A stretch of 64,000 nt of DNA, taken from contig NZ_GL379778.1 in assembly GCF_000143765.1 (NCBI RefSeq), positions 1-64,000 on the forward strand, written 5' to 3'. The position numbers were made by a program, and so were the translations under genes. This DNA comes from Sphingobacterium spiritivorum ATCC 33861 (GTDB lineage Bacteria > Bacteroidota > Bacteroidia > Sphingobacteriales > Sphingobacteriaceae). The notes under the pieces are model-generated. The model searched no databases. It was not told the DNA's origin and worked only from the letters and a program-made list of their open reading frames with translations. Below are positions 1 to 7,875 of this stretch, piece after piece; position 1 is the stretch's first letter, and each line of letters opens with the position of its first letter.

Positions 1-1
1 T

Positions 2-490
2 GGAGATCCGGCGTTTCAGACGGTACAATACGGTACCTTGCTGTACGGGCTATCCGCTTCGCTGGTCAGACCGGACAAGTACTATGTAGGCGTATCGATG
101 CCCCGTTCTATTTTCGGATCCAAAGAATCCGACTATGTGCGTCAGTTTGGTCGGGACAATACCTTCTATGTATCCTCCGGGGTTATTTTTGATCTGGATA
201 ATCAGATGTACATCCGTCCGAGCTTACTGGCGAGCTACCGTCCGGTGACCGGGGTTCAGTTCGATGGTACAGTGATGTTATTCTTCCATGAGAAATTCGG
301 TATCGGGGCAGGTTACAGACAACGTGGCGATCTGATGGGAATGGCCGAATTCAATCTGGGCAGACTTCGTATCGGATACAGTTACCAGCAGAATCTGAAG
401 AACAGTGATCTGAACAGATACATCGCAAACAGTACGCATGAACTAGGGTTGTCAGTACGCTTCGGTAACCAAAGCAGATCAAGGTTGTAA
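2..490 (+). CDS. PorP/SprF family type IX secretion membrane protein, C-terminal part
   Basis: The frame is open from the left edge, so the gene is cut and its start is missing; about 162 residues remain. The visible part begins with a Gly-Asp-Pro-Ala-Phe stretch and continues with alternating beta-strand-like segments ending in a strand-rich C-terminus, as in the PorP/SprF outer-membrane proteins of Bacteroidota. In that family PorP works with PorE/PorK/PorN in type IX secretion and gliding, although many paralogues exist and not all take part in secretion. A strong intrinsic terminator follows the stop. The family call rests on overall resemblance. The upstream partner gene is outside the window. 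Confidence 0.75.
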   Translation, partial: GDPAFQTVQYGTLLYGLSASLVRPDKYYVGVSMPRSIFGSKESDYVRQFGRDNTFYVSSGVIFDLDNQMYIRPSLLASYRPVTGVQFDGTVMLFFHEKFGIGAGYRQRGDLMGMAEFNLGRLRIGYSYQQNLKNSDLNRYIANSTHELGLSVRFGNQSRSRL

Positions 491-517
491 GTATCACCAC
501 TATTTATTTATAAGCAG

Positions 518-555
518 AGAGGTTCTAAAGGTAGTTTTAGAACCTCTTTGTTTTT
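518..555 (+). terminator. Intrinsic terminator after the porP-like gene
   Basis: A perfect 12-bp inverted repeat (AGAGGTTCTAAA at 518-529 and its complement at 536-547) with a 6-nt loop is followed by a T-rich tract to 555. It lies 28 bases after the stop codon. Confidence 0.85.
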
Positions 556-570
556 GGAACTTATATCATT

Positions 571-620
571 AACCTCTCTGCCCTTCGGGCATCTCTCCTT
601 TGGAAGGAGAAAAGGGTTAT
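571..620 (+). repeat. Extragenic palindromic repeat, unit A
   Basis: This 50-base unit starts with AACCTCTCT and ends with AGGGTTAT. It holds two small hairpins: TGCCC/GGGCA with a 3-nt spacer, and TCTCCTT/AAGGAGA with a 3-nt spacer. Units B (720-772) and C (881-933) share the same scaffold with a different first palindrome. Confidence 0.7.
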
Positions 621-640
621 AACGACATTTTTTACGAAAC

Positions 641-706
641 TTATTCCCTCTCATTTTTAAGGAGAACCTGTTCCGACTCGTTGGAAGGGTTAGGGAGAGG
701 TTCTGT
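641..706 (-). repeat. Inverted, diverged relative of the extragenic repeat
   Basis: Read on the minus strand this begins with AGAACCTCTCCCTAACCCTT, resembling the AACCTCTCT start of units A-C. It contains the hyphenated palindrome TTCCGAC-tc-GTTGGAA at 671-686, which has one wobble pair. The relationship to A-C is looser than that among A-C, so the boundaries are approximate. Confidence 0.4.
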
Positions 707-719
707 GCTTCTATTGATT

Positions 720-772
720 AACCTTTCTCCCGATAAATCGGGATATCTCTTTTGAAAGGAGAGAAGGGTTAT
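720..772 (+). repeat. Extragenic palindromic repeat, unit B
   Basis: It has the same scaffold as unit A (AACCTTTCT ... AGGGTTAT), but the first palindrome is CCCGAT-aa-ATCGGG and the second arm pair is CTCTTTT/GAAAGGAG-like. The outer parts are nearly identical to unit A while the inner palindrome differs, which points to a family with a fixed frame and an exchangeable core. Confidence 0.7.
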
Positions 773-806
773 GAAACTCACATCAACTTTAATATTTAAT
801 AACGTT

Positions 807-869
807 ATTTGGCGTCCCCGCCAAATGATACAACTGAAATTACCATACTGTCGGTGAGGACACCGGCAG
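807..869. repeat. Two further hyphenated palindromes between repeat units
   Basis: ATTTGGCG and CGCCAAAT (807-814 and 819-826) are perfect arms around a 4-nt spacer. CTGTCGGTG and CACCGGCAG (848-856 and 861-869) pair with one wobble, again around 4 nt. Neither has a T-tract, so they are unlikely to be terminators. Confidence 0.6.
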
Positions 870-880
870 ACGCGGACAAA

Positions 881-933
881 AATCCTTTCTCCCGATAAAT
901 CGGAATCTCTCCTTTGGGAAGGAGAGAAAAGCT
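881..933 (+). repeat. Extragenic palindromic repeat, unit C
   Basis: This is a third copy of the A/B scaffold with the CCCGATAAATCGG core found in B and a TCTCC-TTTGG-GAAGGAGAG hairpin like that in A. Its right end (AAAGCT) has drifted from AGGGTTAT. Confidence 0.65.
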
Positions 934-969
934 AAAACAGACACGTACATATCCTTCAAAACACCTCAT

Positions 970-1120
970 AATCCCTGATTTCAGGGATTGTGATGCCCAT
1001 GCTGATAGGCTAACTTTGAAACATAATGATTCGCATCTATGCGAAAGCATTAATATCCCGATGGGTATGTGTGTTGAATAGTAAAATACTGTATTGTGCA
1101 CCTGATCAAATGATCAGGTG
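970..1120. repeat. Cluster of three perfect palindromes with 2-nt spacers
   Basis: Three unrelated palindromes share the same geometry of perfect arms around exactly two bases: AATCCCTGA-tt-TCAGGGATT (970-989), TTCGCAT-ct-ATGCGAA (1030-1045) and CACCTGATCA-aa-TGATCAGGTG (1099-1120). No open reading frame with convincing coding character covers them. The whole 556-1165 interval holds these structures and no gene that I can support. Confidence 0.65.
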
Positions 1121-1165
1121 CCGCAGTGTCAGTAGGAGATGTTTCTTTTAAAAGTCAAGTAAGAT

Positions 1166-3175
1166 ATGAACGGTAGATTGAATATAATTTTAGCTTTTAG
1201 TTTTACATTTCTGATCATCCTACAAACAAAAGCTCAGCAAATAGCTTCGCGTATACCCAAAGAAGCAAGCCTTGTAGCCGTAATTAATACAAAAGATATT
1301 CTAAAGCATAGCAATGCTGATTTGCTCAATGAATTACTTGTCAAGATTAATTTTTTTGACACTTTCCAACAGCAAACAGCACAAAAGCCTGTTCGTCTGG
1401 AAGATATGGGGATAGACATGGAGCAGTATAGTTATATGTATCATAAGAATACAGATAGTATATCCTATTTAGGTTATATTTTACCACTCAATAATCGGGA
1501 AAAATTTGAAGCGATGCTGCCTTATACGATTGGAAAAGTAGCAACTCAAGACGGATTCCTCAAAGCCACGAATATCAGCGGAACTTTGCTGGCCTGGAAT
1601 AAAGAAGTACTCTATATATTGTCCGGTGGACTCAATTACAATTTTTTCTATAATGATTCTGTTGCAACACGTTATGGAATTGATAATGTAGATATGGCAG
1701 CAACGCCAGTCTATATAGAAAATGGTTCTTATGATGAAGTAGCAGATGCTACGCCGGATTCAACGTATAGCTATACAGAAAATAACATTGATAGTTTAAT
1801 GAGCACAGGAGCGCCTGATTCCGCTTCATCTGTCATCTATGGAGATATTCGTGATGAAAAAGAAGTAACATTTGAGGCCTATGATTTTGGAAGAGAAAGA
1901 GCTGATACTATAGACATAAACGATATCTGGACTGAAGAGGATAAAAATTATTCAGATTCTATCGCACGCATACATGAACATGTACAGCAAAAAAATGACT
2001 CCATCCGGAATGCACTTGAAGTTCAATGGATAGATAAGGAAATGCAGCATTTATTATCGGCAAATCATAAAGGATTAGATGAAAAAACGTTAAAATCAAT
2101 TCATGAAAAAATGCCGTTGTTGCGGGCCTGGGTCAAAAATGTAGACGAATTATATTTGGGACTGCTGCCATTAGCCTATATGAGTTCCTGGTATTACGGA
2201 TTTAAACCATATTATTTCAGATACGGGTATGGGCAAGCCTTTCTGGATCTGCAGCTTGAAGAACATACTCTGAAACTAAAAACAAGAGTAGATTTGGATA
2301 AAGATTTGCTGCAGATTGCAAAGCATATTTATAATCAAAAGCCCAATCCTAAGTTCTTTCGCTATTTCACAGCGCAAACAGTAGGTTTTCTATCCTTGAA
2401 TATCAATTCCGAAGCCTATATGAAGGAGCTGCCCACATATATCTCCAAGCGCTTTGGTAATCTGTTTGGTAAAGAACCTGAAATTGCTCCGTTTTTGGCT
2501 TTAGCAATGGATGTTGCTTTTGATGAACAGGCATTAGCCAAAATAATGCCGGGCGATCATCTGGTACTCCTCAACGGAGTGACAAAACTAAAGACTGAGT
2601 ATACAGATTATGAATATAATAATGACTATGATCTGAAGGAAGTAAAGCGTACAAAAGAAGAGACAGTTCCACGCTTTGTCTGGATGTTTACATCTAAAGA
2701 TCAGCGTCTGCTGCTGAGTGGCCTGCAACTGGCTGTAGCTATGAAAAAAGCTACTTTAGATAATGATATTTTTGAAATTGAACGAAATAGTGGTCGGGGA
2801 TTTCCGATATATATGATGTGTCAGGAAGATCTTGTGTTTGTATCCAATGACCGGACGGAGCTGGAGGAAATAAAGGAAGGGAAAACTCAATCAGTGGCGA
2901 ATAAGCATTTTGAAAGGATAATCAGGAATAATAAATTTTCAGCAGTCGTACAGACGAAACGCATTCCGACCATACTTAAAGACATGGATATACCTGTTTC
3001 GCAGGATTGGCAAACAAATGTAGATGAGCTGGCAGGATATGGGGATGTCACCATCACATCCAAAGGGATTGTTAATAATCAGATTGTTGGAGAGATCGGT
3101 GTCTCTTTTCCTCCACAACAGCGCAATGGACTGGAGTTTTTGTTAAAAAAGATGTCACATTATACTTCCGAATAA
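1166..3175 (+). CDS. Secreted protein of unknown function (DUF4836-like at the N-terminus)
   Basis: This 669-residue protein has a clear signal peptide (hydrophobic residues 7-21, probable cleavage after the Lys-Ala near residue 23). The segment just after it (Ile-Pro-Lys-Glu-Ala-Ser-Leu-Val-Ala-Val-Ile-Asn) resembles the start of the Bacteroidota DUF4836 / heat-shock-inducible-like secreted proteins. Residues 200-290 are acidic and probably disordered. No catalytic motif is visible. It is convergent with the AraC gene, with only seven bases between the two stops. Location in the periplasm or at the surface is inferred from the signal peptide alone. Confidence 0.7.
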   Translation: MNGRLNIILAFSFTFLIILQTKAQQIASRIPKEASLVAVINTKDILKHSNADLLNELLVKINFFDTFQQQTAQKPVRLEDMGIDMEQYSYMYHKNTDSISYLGYILPLNNREKFEAMLPYTIGKVATQDGFLKATNISGTLLAWNKEVLYILSGGLNYNFFYNDSVATRYGIDNVDMAATPVYIENGSYDEVADATPDSTYSYTENNIDSLMSTGAPDSASSVIYGDIRDEKEVTFEAYDFGRERADTIDINDIWTEEDKNYSDSIARIHEHVQQKNDSIRNALEVQWIDKEMQHLLSANHKGLDEKTLKSIHEKMPLLRAWVKNVDELYLGLLPLAYMSSWYYGFKPYYFRYGYGQAFLDLQLEEHTLKLKTRVDLDKDLLQIAKHIYNQKPNPKFFRYFTAQTVGFLSLNINSEAYMKELPTYISKRFGNLFGKEPEIAPFLALAMDVAFDEQALAKIMPGDHLVLLNGVTKLKTEYTDYEYNNDYDLKEVKRTKEETVPRFVWMFTSKDQRLLLSGLQLAVAMKKATLDNDIFEIERNSGRGFPIYMMCQEDLVFVSNDRTELEEIKEGKTQSVANKHFERIIRNNKFSAVVQTKRIPTILKDMDIPVSQDWQTNVDELAGYGDVTITSKGIVNNQIVGEIGVSFPPQQRNGLEFLLKKMSHYTSE

Positions 3176-3182
3176 TATCCTT

Positions 3183-3995
3183 TTACAGTAATCCGGTTTT
3201 AAAATACGCTTTAGGAGATTGACCTATATATTTATTGAAATCCTTTAATAGATGATTGCTGTCGTAATAGCCGATTTTGTAAGCGACATCATTCAGAGAC
3301 AAGGAAGGGAAGGCTTCCAACAAAGTGTAAGCTTTCAAAAAACGTTGAATCTGTATATATTGTTGGGGTGCAATTCCCAAATGCTTTTTAAAGGCGCGTT
3401 GCCACCACTTGTAATTTATATGCTGGATAGTGGGAGAGGAGCTTTTCCCTATTTCTTCCAGTCTTTCCTGCAGCAATGCAGGTATTTTTGTACTGGGTAT
3501 ATGCTGGCCGGATATAAAATTGACCACAGCCTTTATCCGTGATTTTGCATCAGTAGCCTGATAATAAGTATTTATAAATGATCTGAAAAACGGCTCAGAT
3601 GAGTTGGTCAGATCATAAACCGATTGAGATGCAAAACAATCAGGCTGAAGATCAAACAACCGAAAAAATGCAGGTGCGTGAAAACGAACGATTCGGATGG
3701 TACCCTCCGGTTTTGCAGACTGTAAAAAGTTTCGTTGTATAAGACCTCCGCACATCCATGCCGAACCCAATGTAATCTGTGTCGTTGTGCTTTTTACTGT
3801 TACTGTGTCTGAGCAGGAGGGCATAAGGATCAGAGCCGGATAACCGTCACTAAACAATGCAACTTGTTCACATAGCATGCTGCCGTCAAAGTCATAAATA
3901 CCCTCAATAGAACTTCCACTCCCGTTTTCGAGAGGAATTTGAATATAGTTTTCTTTATTTTGTGCACGTATGGCAGTAAGAAAATTTATCGGCAT
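3183..3995 (-). CDS. AraC-family transcriptional regulator
   Basis: The protein has about 270 residues. The C-terminal 100 residues (about 170-270) form the double helix-turn-helix of the AraC/XylS family, including the typical Leu-Asn-Asp-Val-Ala-Tyr-Lys-Ile-Gly-Tyr-Tyr-Asp-Ser-Asn-His recognition segment and the Gly-Gln-Ser-Pro-Lys-Ala-Tyr-Phe ending. The N-terminal half is the cupin-like effector region seen in Bacteroidota AraC proteins with a DUF6597-type sensor. An ATG at 3995 is preceded in frame by a GTG at 3998; I chose the ATG. No neighbouring operon identifies its target. It is convergent with the secreted-protein gene upstream. Confidence 0.85.
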   Translation of the reverse strand: MPINFLTAIRAQNKENYIQIPLENGSGSSIEGIYDFDGSMLCEQVALFSDGYPALILMPSCSDTVTVKSTTTQITLGSAWMCGGLIQRNFLQSAKPEGTIRIVRFHAPAFFRLFDLQPDCFASQSVYDLTNSSEPFFRSFINTYYQATDAKSRIKAVVNFISGQHIPSTKIPALLQERLEEIGKSSSPTIQHINYKWWQRAFKKHLGIAPQQYIQIQRFLKAYTLLEAFPSLSLNDVAYKIGYYDSNHLLKDFNKYIGQSPKAYFKTGLL

Positions 3996-4026
3996 CACGA
4001 CAAAGTTAACAAGCTAGCTTGTGTTA

Positions 4027-4692
4027 CTAATTGAATTTTTTTAACACTTCTTTTATTTCAAAGTTTTCTTTTTCCAGTTTTCTTAAGTTTTTCTCCATAT
4101 CAATCATATGTAGAGTCAGTTCTTCAATCTTTTTAAGTAATGTAGCCTGATTTGCACCTAAATCAATCCCATTTTCTGAAACATCTTTAGCAGAAGGTAC
4201 ATCAGGTAAGTGACCGTTTTCCTGAATAAAATAAGCAATCTTACTTAAAGGCATTAATTGATATGATGGTTTGAAGACATAATCCGGCCAATTTAAATTC
4301 TCAACTTTCATTTCCTTAGCCCTGATGTTCCCGTTAACTGAAAGTTTTTCCAGAGGCTGGAGAGTACCAATACCAACATTACCTGAAGTGGTTAGTGTCA
4401 TCACATCATTCCAATATCCGGCAGTAAGAGTCAGATTCGTATTACTTTCTGTACCAATTTTAGCATTATAACCAATATGGCTAAACATTCCTAATTTGAT
4501 TCCTGCATTTGTTGTTACTAGAAGTTTTGCATGTTGAGGTCCTTTTAATTCCAATACTTTATCCCATAATTGAGAATTATCCGGATATAAAGTTCCTATT
4601 CCTACATTTCCGTCTTCGGGAAAAATATTTGTCTGTCCATAAGACAGAGAGAACAACATTGCAAACAAACTGGTTGAAATTAATTTTTTCAT
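4027..4692 (-). CDS. Secreted tail-fibre-like protein with C-terminal coiled coil
   Basis: This 221-residue protein has a signal peptide (residues 1-19, ending Leu-Ser-Tyr-Gly-Gln). Twice it carries the Asn-Val-Gly-Ile-Gly-Thr beta-turn motif typical of trimeric fibre shafts. Next comes the Glu-Lys-Leu-Ser-Val-Asn-Gly-Asn-Ile-Arg segment that in this phylum leads into S74-type tail regions, then a Gly-His-Leu-Pro-Asp-Val-Pro-Ser motif and a heptad-rich C-terminus (about 175-221), probably a coiled coil. The protein at 60556-61209 is a clear paralogue over its last 110 residues. No peptidase S74 catalytic residues are evident. It is likely a surface or secreted fibre; the function is unknown. 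Confidence 0.75.
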   Translation of the reverse strand: MKKLISTSLFAMLFSLSYGQTNIFPEDGNVGIGTLYPDNSQLWDKVLELKGPQHAKLLVTTNAGIKLGMFSHIGYNAKIGTESNTNLTLTAGYWNDVMTLTTSGNVGIGTLQPLEKLSVNGNIRAKEMKVENLNWPDYVFKPSYQLMPLSKIAYFIQENGHLPDVPSAKDVSENGIDLGANQATLLKKIEELTLHMIDMEKNLRKLEKENFEIKEVLKKFN

Positions 4693-4902
4693 ATAATTTA
4701 TTATTACTGTCTCATTGTTAATGAGGGTGATTTAAAATAGTGAAATGATGTTTTTTTTACTTTAAAGCGAATTTCAGGTTAATTTTTTAAAAATACTTTC
4801 TTTTTGTGTTGATTCAAAACTAAATATGGTTTAATTGTTATAAAACTAAAGAAAATTATGGAAATGTCCGGATTTTACGATTTATCTCCAACATCTCCTC
4901 CT

Positions 4903-4910
4903 TATTTTTG
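4903..4910 (+). promoter_or_regulatory. Bacteroidota -7 element for the methionine aminopeptidase gene
   Basis: TATTTTTG matches the TAnnTTTG consensus and lies 25 bases before the ATG at 4936. No TTTG -33 element is obvious. Confidence 0.5.
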
Positions 4911-4935
4911 TTTCTTATCCATAAGGCAATAGTAT

Positions 4936-5688
4936 ATGATTATATCCGATGATAATGAACTGAAGAAAATGAAAGCTGTAAGTCAGGCAGTAGCTGTGAC
5001 TTTGCTGAAAATGCAACAATTTGCCAGACCGGGAATATCGACTCAGGAACTGGATGAATTCGGTGGTGATATATTGAGCGAGTTTGGTGCACGATCTGCT
5101 CCCCGATTGACGTATGGTTTTCCGGGATATACCTGTATCAGTCTCAATAATGAGGTCGCACACGGAATACCTTCACCCGGTAGAATTCTTCGGGATGGAG
5201 ATCTGATCAATATTGACGTCTCTGCTGAGCTTGACGGGTACTGGTCTGACAATGGCGGATCTATTGTTGTAGGGGAGGATTTGCATGGACATACTCCTTT
5301 GGTTGACGCTTCAAAAAATATTCTCTTATCTGCTATATCCCGTATTAAAGGAGGAGTCAGGATCAACGAAATTGGTCATTACATTGAAACTGAAGCTAGA
5401 AAAAGAGGATATCTGGTCATCAAAAATCTGGGAGGTCATGGCTTAGGGAAAGCATTACATGAAGAGCCTTTTGATCTTTTGAATTATAAAGATCCGGATG
5501 ACAAAAGACGGTTTAGAAAAGGAACAGTTGTCGCTATAGAAACATTTATCAATACGCAATCTACGTTGGCTATTGAACAAGCAGATGGATTTACTTTATT
5601 GGGTAATAAGGGAGGGTTTGCAGTTCAACATGAGCATACTCTTGTTGTGACTGATGAAAAACCTATTATACTGACAGCTGTTGAATAG
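4936..5688 (+). CDS. map: Type I methionine aminopeptidase
   Basis: This 250-residue cytosolic enzyme removes the initiator methionine from new proteins. The pita-bread fold residues are all present: His76 (Asn-Glu-Val-Ala-His-Gly), metal ligands Asp94, Asp105, His168, Glu202 and Glu233, and His175 in the His-Glu-Glu-Pro motif. The segment after Asp105 reads Asn-Gly-Gly, not the usual Thr-Ser/Thr-Lys, and the gene is not in a ribosomal-protein cluster, so this is probably a second MetAP beside a housekeeping copy elsewhere (inference). A short HEAT-repeat gene follows after 95 bases. Confidence 0.92.
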   Translation: MIISDDNELKKMKAVSQAVAVTLLKMQQFARPGISTQELDEFGGDILSEFGARSAPRLTYGFPGYTCISLNNEVAHGIPSPGRILRDGDLINIDVSAELDGYWSDNGGSIVVGEDLHGHTPLVDASKNILLSAISRIKGGVRINEIGHYIETEARKRGYLVIKNLGGHGLGKALHEEPFDLLNYKDPDDKRRFRKGTVVAIETFINTQSTLAIEQADGFTLLGNKGGFAVQHEHTLVVTDEKPIILTAVE

Positions 5689-5783
5689 TAAAAAAGATTT
5701 TTACCTGTTCGGATTAAAACGGATTTTTCTTAATTTAATTCTTCGAATATCGATATGTGCGATAAGAATCAGTTATAATAAAT

Positions 5784-6308
5784 ATGACCATCGAAGAGCT
5801 TTTTAAAGAAAAAGAAATCAAGTCTAAAGAGAAAACAGAAACGATCAGTAATTGGATTTTAGAAAAATCACTTGCTGTTGAAGAACTTCTTGTTTTTGTT
5901 GAAAACCAAAGAGACCCTGTAAAAGCGACCTGTATAGAGGCTTTGGAATACGCTACCCGGCATCATCCCGAACTTGCTGACGAACATGTGCTGCTATTTG
6001 TAACACAATCCTTGCGTTCAAAAGTTCCCCGTATAAAATGGGAAAGTGCAAAGGTTATTGGGAATATTGCCCATCTGTTCTCTACAAAACTGAAGGAGTC
6101 CATTTCCAATTTGTTGGATAATACAACGCATGAAGGCACTGTAGTGCGATGGAGTGCTGCATTTGCATTGGGGCAGATTATCAGATTAAAAACTGAATAC
6201 AATGTAACATTATTGCCTGCTGTGGAGGAGGTATGTGAACAGGAGCAGAAGAAAAGTATTCAGAAGATCTATCAGGAGGCATTGAACAAAATAAAAACTA
6301 ATCCCTGA
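5784..6308 (+). CDS. Small HEAT-repeat protein
   Basis: This 174-residue protein appears all-helical. Residues 38-150 show repeated helix pairs with the Val-Arg-Trp-Ser-Ala-Ala-Phe-Ala-Leu-Gly pattern of HEAT repeats (also Pro-Arg-Ile-Lys-Trp-Glu-Ser-Ala-Lys-Val-Ile-Gly). There is no signal peptide, so it is probably a cytoplasmic protein-binding scaffold. It is followed 17 bases later by an LRR gene on the same strand, which suggests cotranscription. The partner is unknown. Confidence 0.7.
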   Translation: MTIEELFKEKEIKSKEKTETISNWILEKSLAVEELLVFVENQRDPVKATCIEALEYATRHHPELADEHVLLFVTQSLRSKVPRIKWESAKVIGNIAHLFSTKLKESISNLLDNTTHEGTVVRWSAAFALGQIIRLKTEYNVTLLPAVEEVCEQEQKKSIQKIYQEALNKIKTNP

Positions 6309-6325
6309 TATAAAAGTGAGGACTG

Positions 6326-7000
6326 ATGGAGAAATATAAGGTAGACTACAGCGAAACTTCTCATTTTAAAGGTATTCGGATAGTATATGAATATTTGGAA
6401 GAAGGACTGGATTATGCCCGGGAAAATGGAATTCCTGAGGTTTGTGTATGGACAGATGGAGATTGGAACAAGCTGACAATTAATTTTGACTTTCTGAAAG
6501 ACAGAGATTTTATTGAAACCTTTCATTGGTTGGTGCCGATGTCAAAAAAGTCAGATATTAACGGATTAAAGTATTTTCATAAATTGAAGAATCTGTGCTG
6601 GAGTGTTGCAGGAGAATTTAATCTGGATCTTTCAATTTTTCCGATTCTGGAGAAACTGAATATTGGCTATGGACCGAAAATTCACGGATGGGACAAACTG
6701 ACATCTTTAAAAGAACTTTTGATTGGTAGTATTAAGCAAGCTGACCTTTCTTTTCTAAATCACGCTATCAATCTGGAATACCTGCGTATTATCGGTGGCT
6801 CATTTGAATCTATAGAAGGTCTCGAACATTGCAGTAAACTCACTACGCTGTTTCTCCAAAAGTGTAACGCACTAACCAAACTTCAGTCTACTATTTGTTA
6901 TTTGGACAAACTGCAACAACTGAATCTGGAGGGTTGCAAAAAGGTGAATACTGAAGAACAACTTGCAGGTTTGGCAATAAAATATGTATCCATTATATAA
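6326..7000 (+). CDS. Leucine-rich repeat protein
   Basis: The protein has 224 residues. From about residue 85 onward it shows five or so irregular leucine-rich repeats (patterns such as Leu-Glu-Lys-Leu-Asn-Ile, Leu-Lys-Glu-Leu-Leu-Ile, Leu-Thr-Thr-Leu-Phe-Leu, Leu-Gln-Gln-Leu-Asn-Leu-Glu-Gly-Cys). There is no signal peptide or membrane segment, so it is probably cytoplasmic. The N-terminal 80 residues are not recognised. It shares direction and close spacing with the HEAT gene, so both may be a pair of protein-interaction modules of unknown purpose. Confidence 0.7.
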   Translation: MEKYKVDYSETSHFKGIRIVYEYLEEGLDYARENGIPEVCVWTDGDWNKLTINFDFLKDRDFIETFHWLVPMSKKSDINGLKYFHKLKNLCWSVAGEFNLDLSIFPILEKLNIGYGPKIHGWDKLTSLKELLIGSIKQADLSFLNHAINLEYLRIIGGSFESIEGLEHCSKLTTLFLQKCNALTKLQSTICYLDKLQQLNLEGCKKVNTEEQLAGLAIKYVSII

Positions 7001-7140
7001 AGTTCCGGTGATTAATATTCCTCTTATTGAGACAAAGTTTGAACCTGTTTTAATTTCAGAAGACAATACTAACAGGACCCATGCCATCAAAGTATAACAA
7101 TTTCCGAAACACCTGCTTATCTGGAAATATATTTTAGAAA

Positions 7141-7482
7141 TTATCTTTTCGCTTTTAAAAGTTTCCCGGCCTCTTTTAAAATAATTACACTTTGAGCCGG
7201 AACAACGTCATTACCATCCGGACCGATATTGATCAATAGATTTCCTCCCTTTTTGTTAATTTCCTGCAGTTTATCCACGATCTCTTTAGAGGTTTTCCAA
7301 TCATTATCGGATTTTTTATAGCCCCATGAGTTATTCATTATGTAACACGCTTCCCAATAATAATCTAAACCTGTTGCTGGGTGTTCCTGCTCAGGAGTGC
7401 CAAAATCTCTATTTAATTCTTCCCTTTTTGCTACCCGGTTAATAATATTAAACTTATTCTTGAGATTTTCAAGATGATTATA
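7141..7482 (-). pseudogene. C-terminal remnant of a GH29 alpha-L-fucosidase
   Basis: Reading the minus strand from 7482 to the TAA at 7141 gives about 113 residues without a plausible start. It contains Asp-Phe-Gly-Thr-Pro-Glu-Gln-Glu, then Trp-Glu-Ala-Cys-Tyr-Ile-Met-Asn-Asn-Ser-Trp-Gly-Tyr, then Gly-Gly-Asn-Leu-Leu-Ile-Asn-Ile-Gly-Pro-Asp-Gly. These are characteristic blocks from the second half of the GH29 catalytic domain (real enzymes have about 450 residues). A stop codon (TGA on the minus strand at 7485-7483) closes the frame just upstream, and the nucleophile region is missing. The piece is a decayed fragment, not a functional enzyme. Confidence 0.75.
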
Positions 7483-7513
7483 TCAGACTTAACAACACAA
7501 GTAAATCAGCAAA

Positions 7514-7576
7514 ATGAAAATAATTGACAAACTTGCTTGGATACAAGTAAAAGACAAATATTATATCTCAGGTTAA
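7514..7576 (+). pseudogene. N-terminal remnant of a Nudix hydrolase
   Basis: This 20-residue reading frame begins Met-Lys-Ile-Ile-Asp-Lys-Leu-Ala-Trp-Ile and ends Lys-Asp-Lys-Tyr-Tyr-Ile-Ser-Gly before a stop. This resembles the first strand of small Nudix hydrolases joined directly to the strand before the Nudix box (usually Lys-Phe-Tyr-Ile-Pro-Gly-Gly-Lys-Arg). The intervening residues and the whole Nudix box are gone, so it looks like an internally deleted and truncated relic. It is short, so chance similarity cannot be excluded. Confidence 0.4.
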
Positions 7577-7690
7577 AGCAAAACTAGCGTTGCAAGATGT
7601 TATTTTAGCGAGTAGAATAGAAACCTTTGGGTTTACTCACCGAATTACTCACTAGATTTTTGAGAATAGGTGCGAATTTTGGGATGTCCT

Positions 7691-7726
7691 GTAAAAGTAA
7701 AAAGCCTCAACTTTCGTCGAGGCTTT
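7691..7726 (-). terminator. Intrinsic terminator of tRNA-Lys
   Basis: On the minus strand a stem of AAAGCCTC (7726-7719) and GAGGCTTT (7708-7701), extended inward by three more pairs to a GAAA tetraloop, is followed by a T-rich tract. It begins six bases after the tRNA 3' end. Confidence 0.85.
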
Positions 7727-7731
7727 CTCTG

Positions 7732-7804
7732 TGATCCCGCTGGGATTCGAACCCAGGACCCATACATTAAAAGTGTATTGCTCTACCAGCTGAGCTACGG
7801 AATC
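7732..7804 (-). tRNA. tRNA-Lys (anticodon TTT)
   Basis: The 73-nt minus-strand sequence folds as a standard cloverleaf. The acceptor arms GATTCCG and CGGGATC pair with one G-U, the D arm holds AGCTCAGCTGGTAGAGC, the anticodon loop is CTTTTAA, and the T arm is GGGTTCGAATCCC. CCA is not encoded. The gene has its own promoter and terminator and stands alone. Confidence 0.97.
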
Positions 7805-7843
7805 CTTTCTTTTTGTGAACCGTTTCCGTTTCTGAAAGTGATG

Positions 7844-7875
7844 CAAAGATAGAATTTCTGTTAATATCCTCCAAA
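7844..7875 (-). promoter_or_regulatory. Promoter of tRNA-Lys
   Basis: On the minus strand TTTG (7875-7872) is followed after 20 bases by TATCTTTG (7851-7844), matching the Bacteroidota TTTG-N19-TAnnTTTG consensus. The predicted start is about 33 bases before the tRNA. Confidence 0.75.

Noticed and set aside
805..1101. A 98-codon minus-strand open frame across the palindrome array
   Set aside because: It is made almost entirely of palindrome and repeat sequence, has an odd Ser/Cys-rich composition and no homology-like pattern.
4027..4692. A prophage signal from the tail-fibre-like proteins
   Set aside because: Both paralogues have signal peptides and no phage structural, lysis or integrase genes are near either one.
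7577..7690. A possible integrase end or attachment site next to tRNA-Lys
   Set aside because: A 28-codon minus-strand reading is open, but I found no repeat of the tRNA 3' end and no integrase-like motif.
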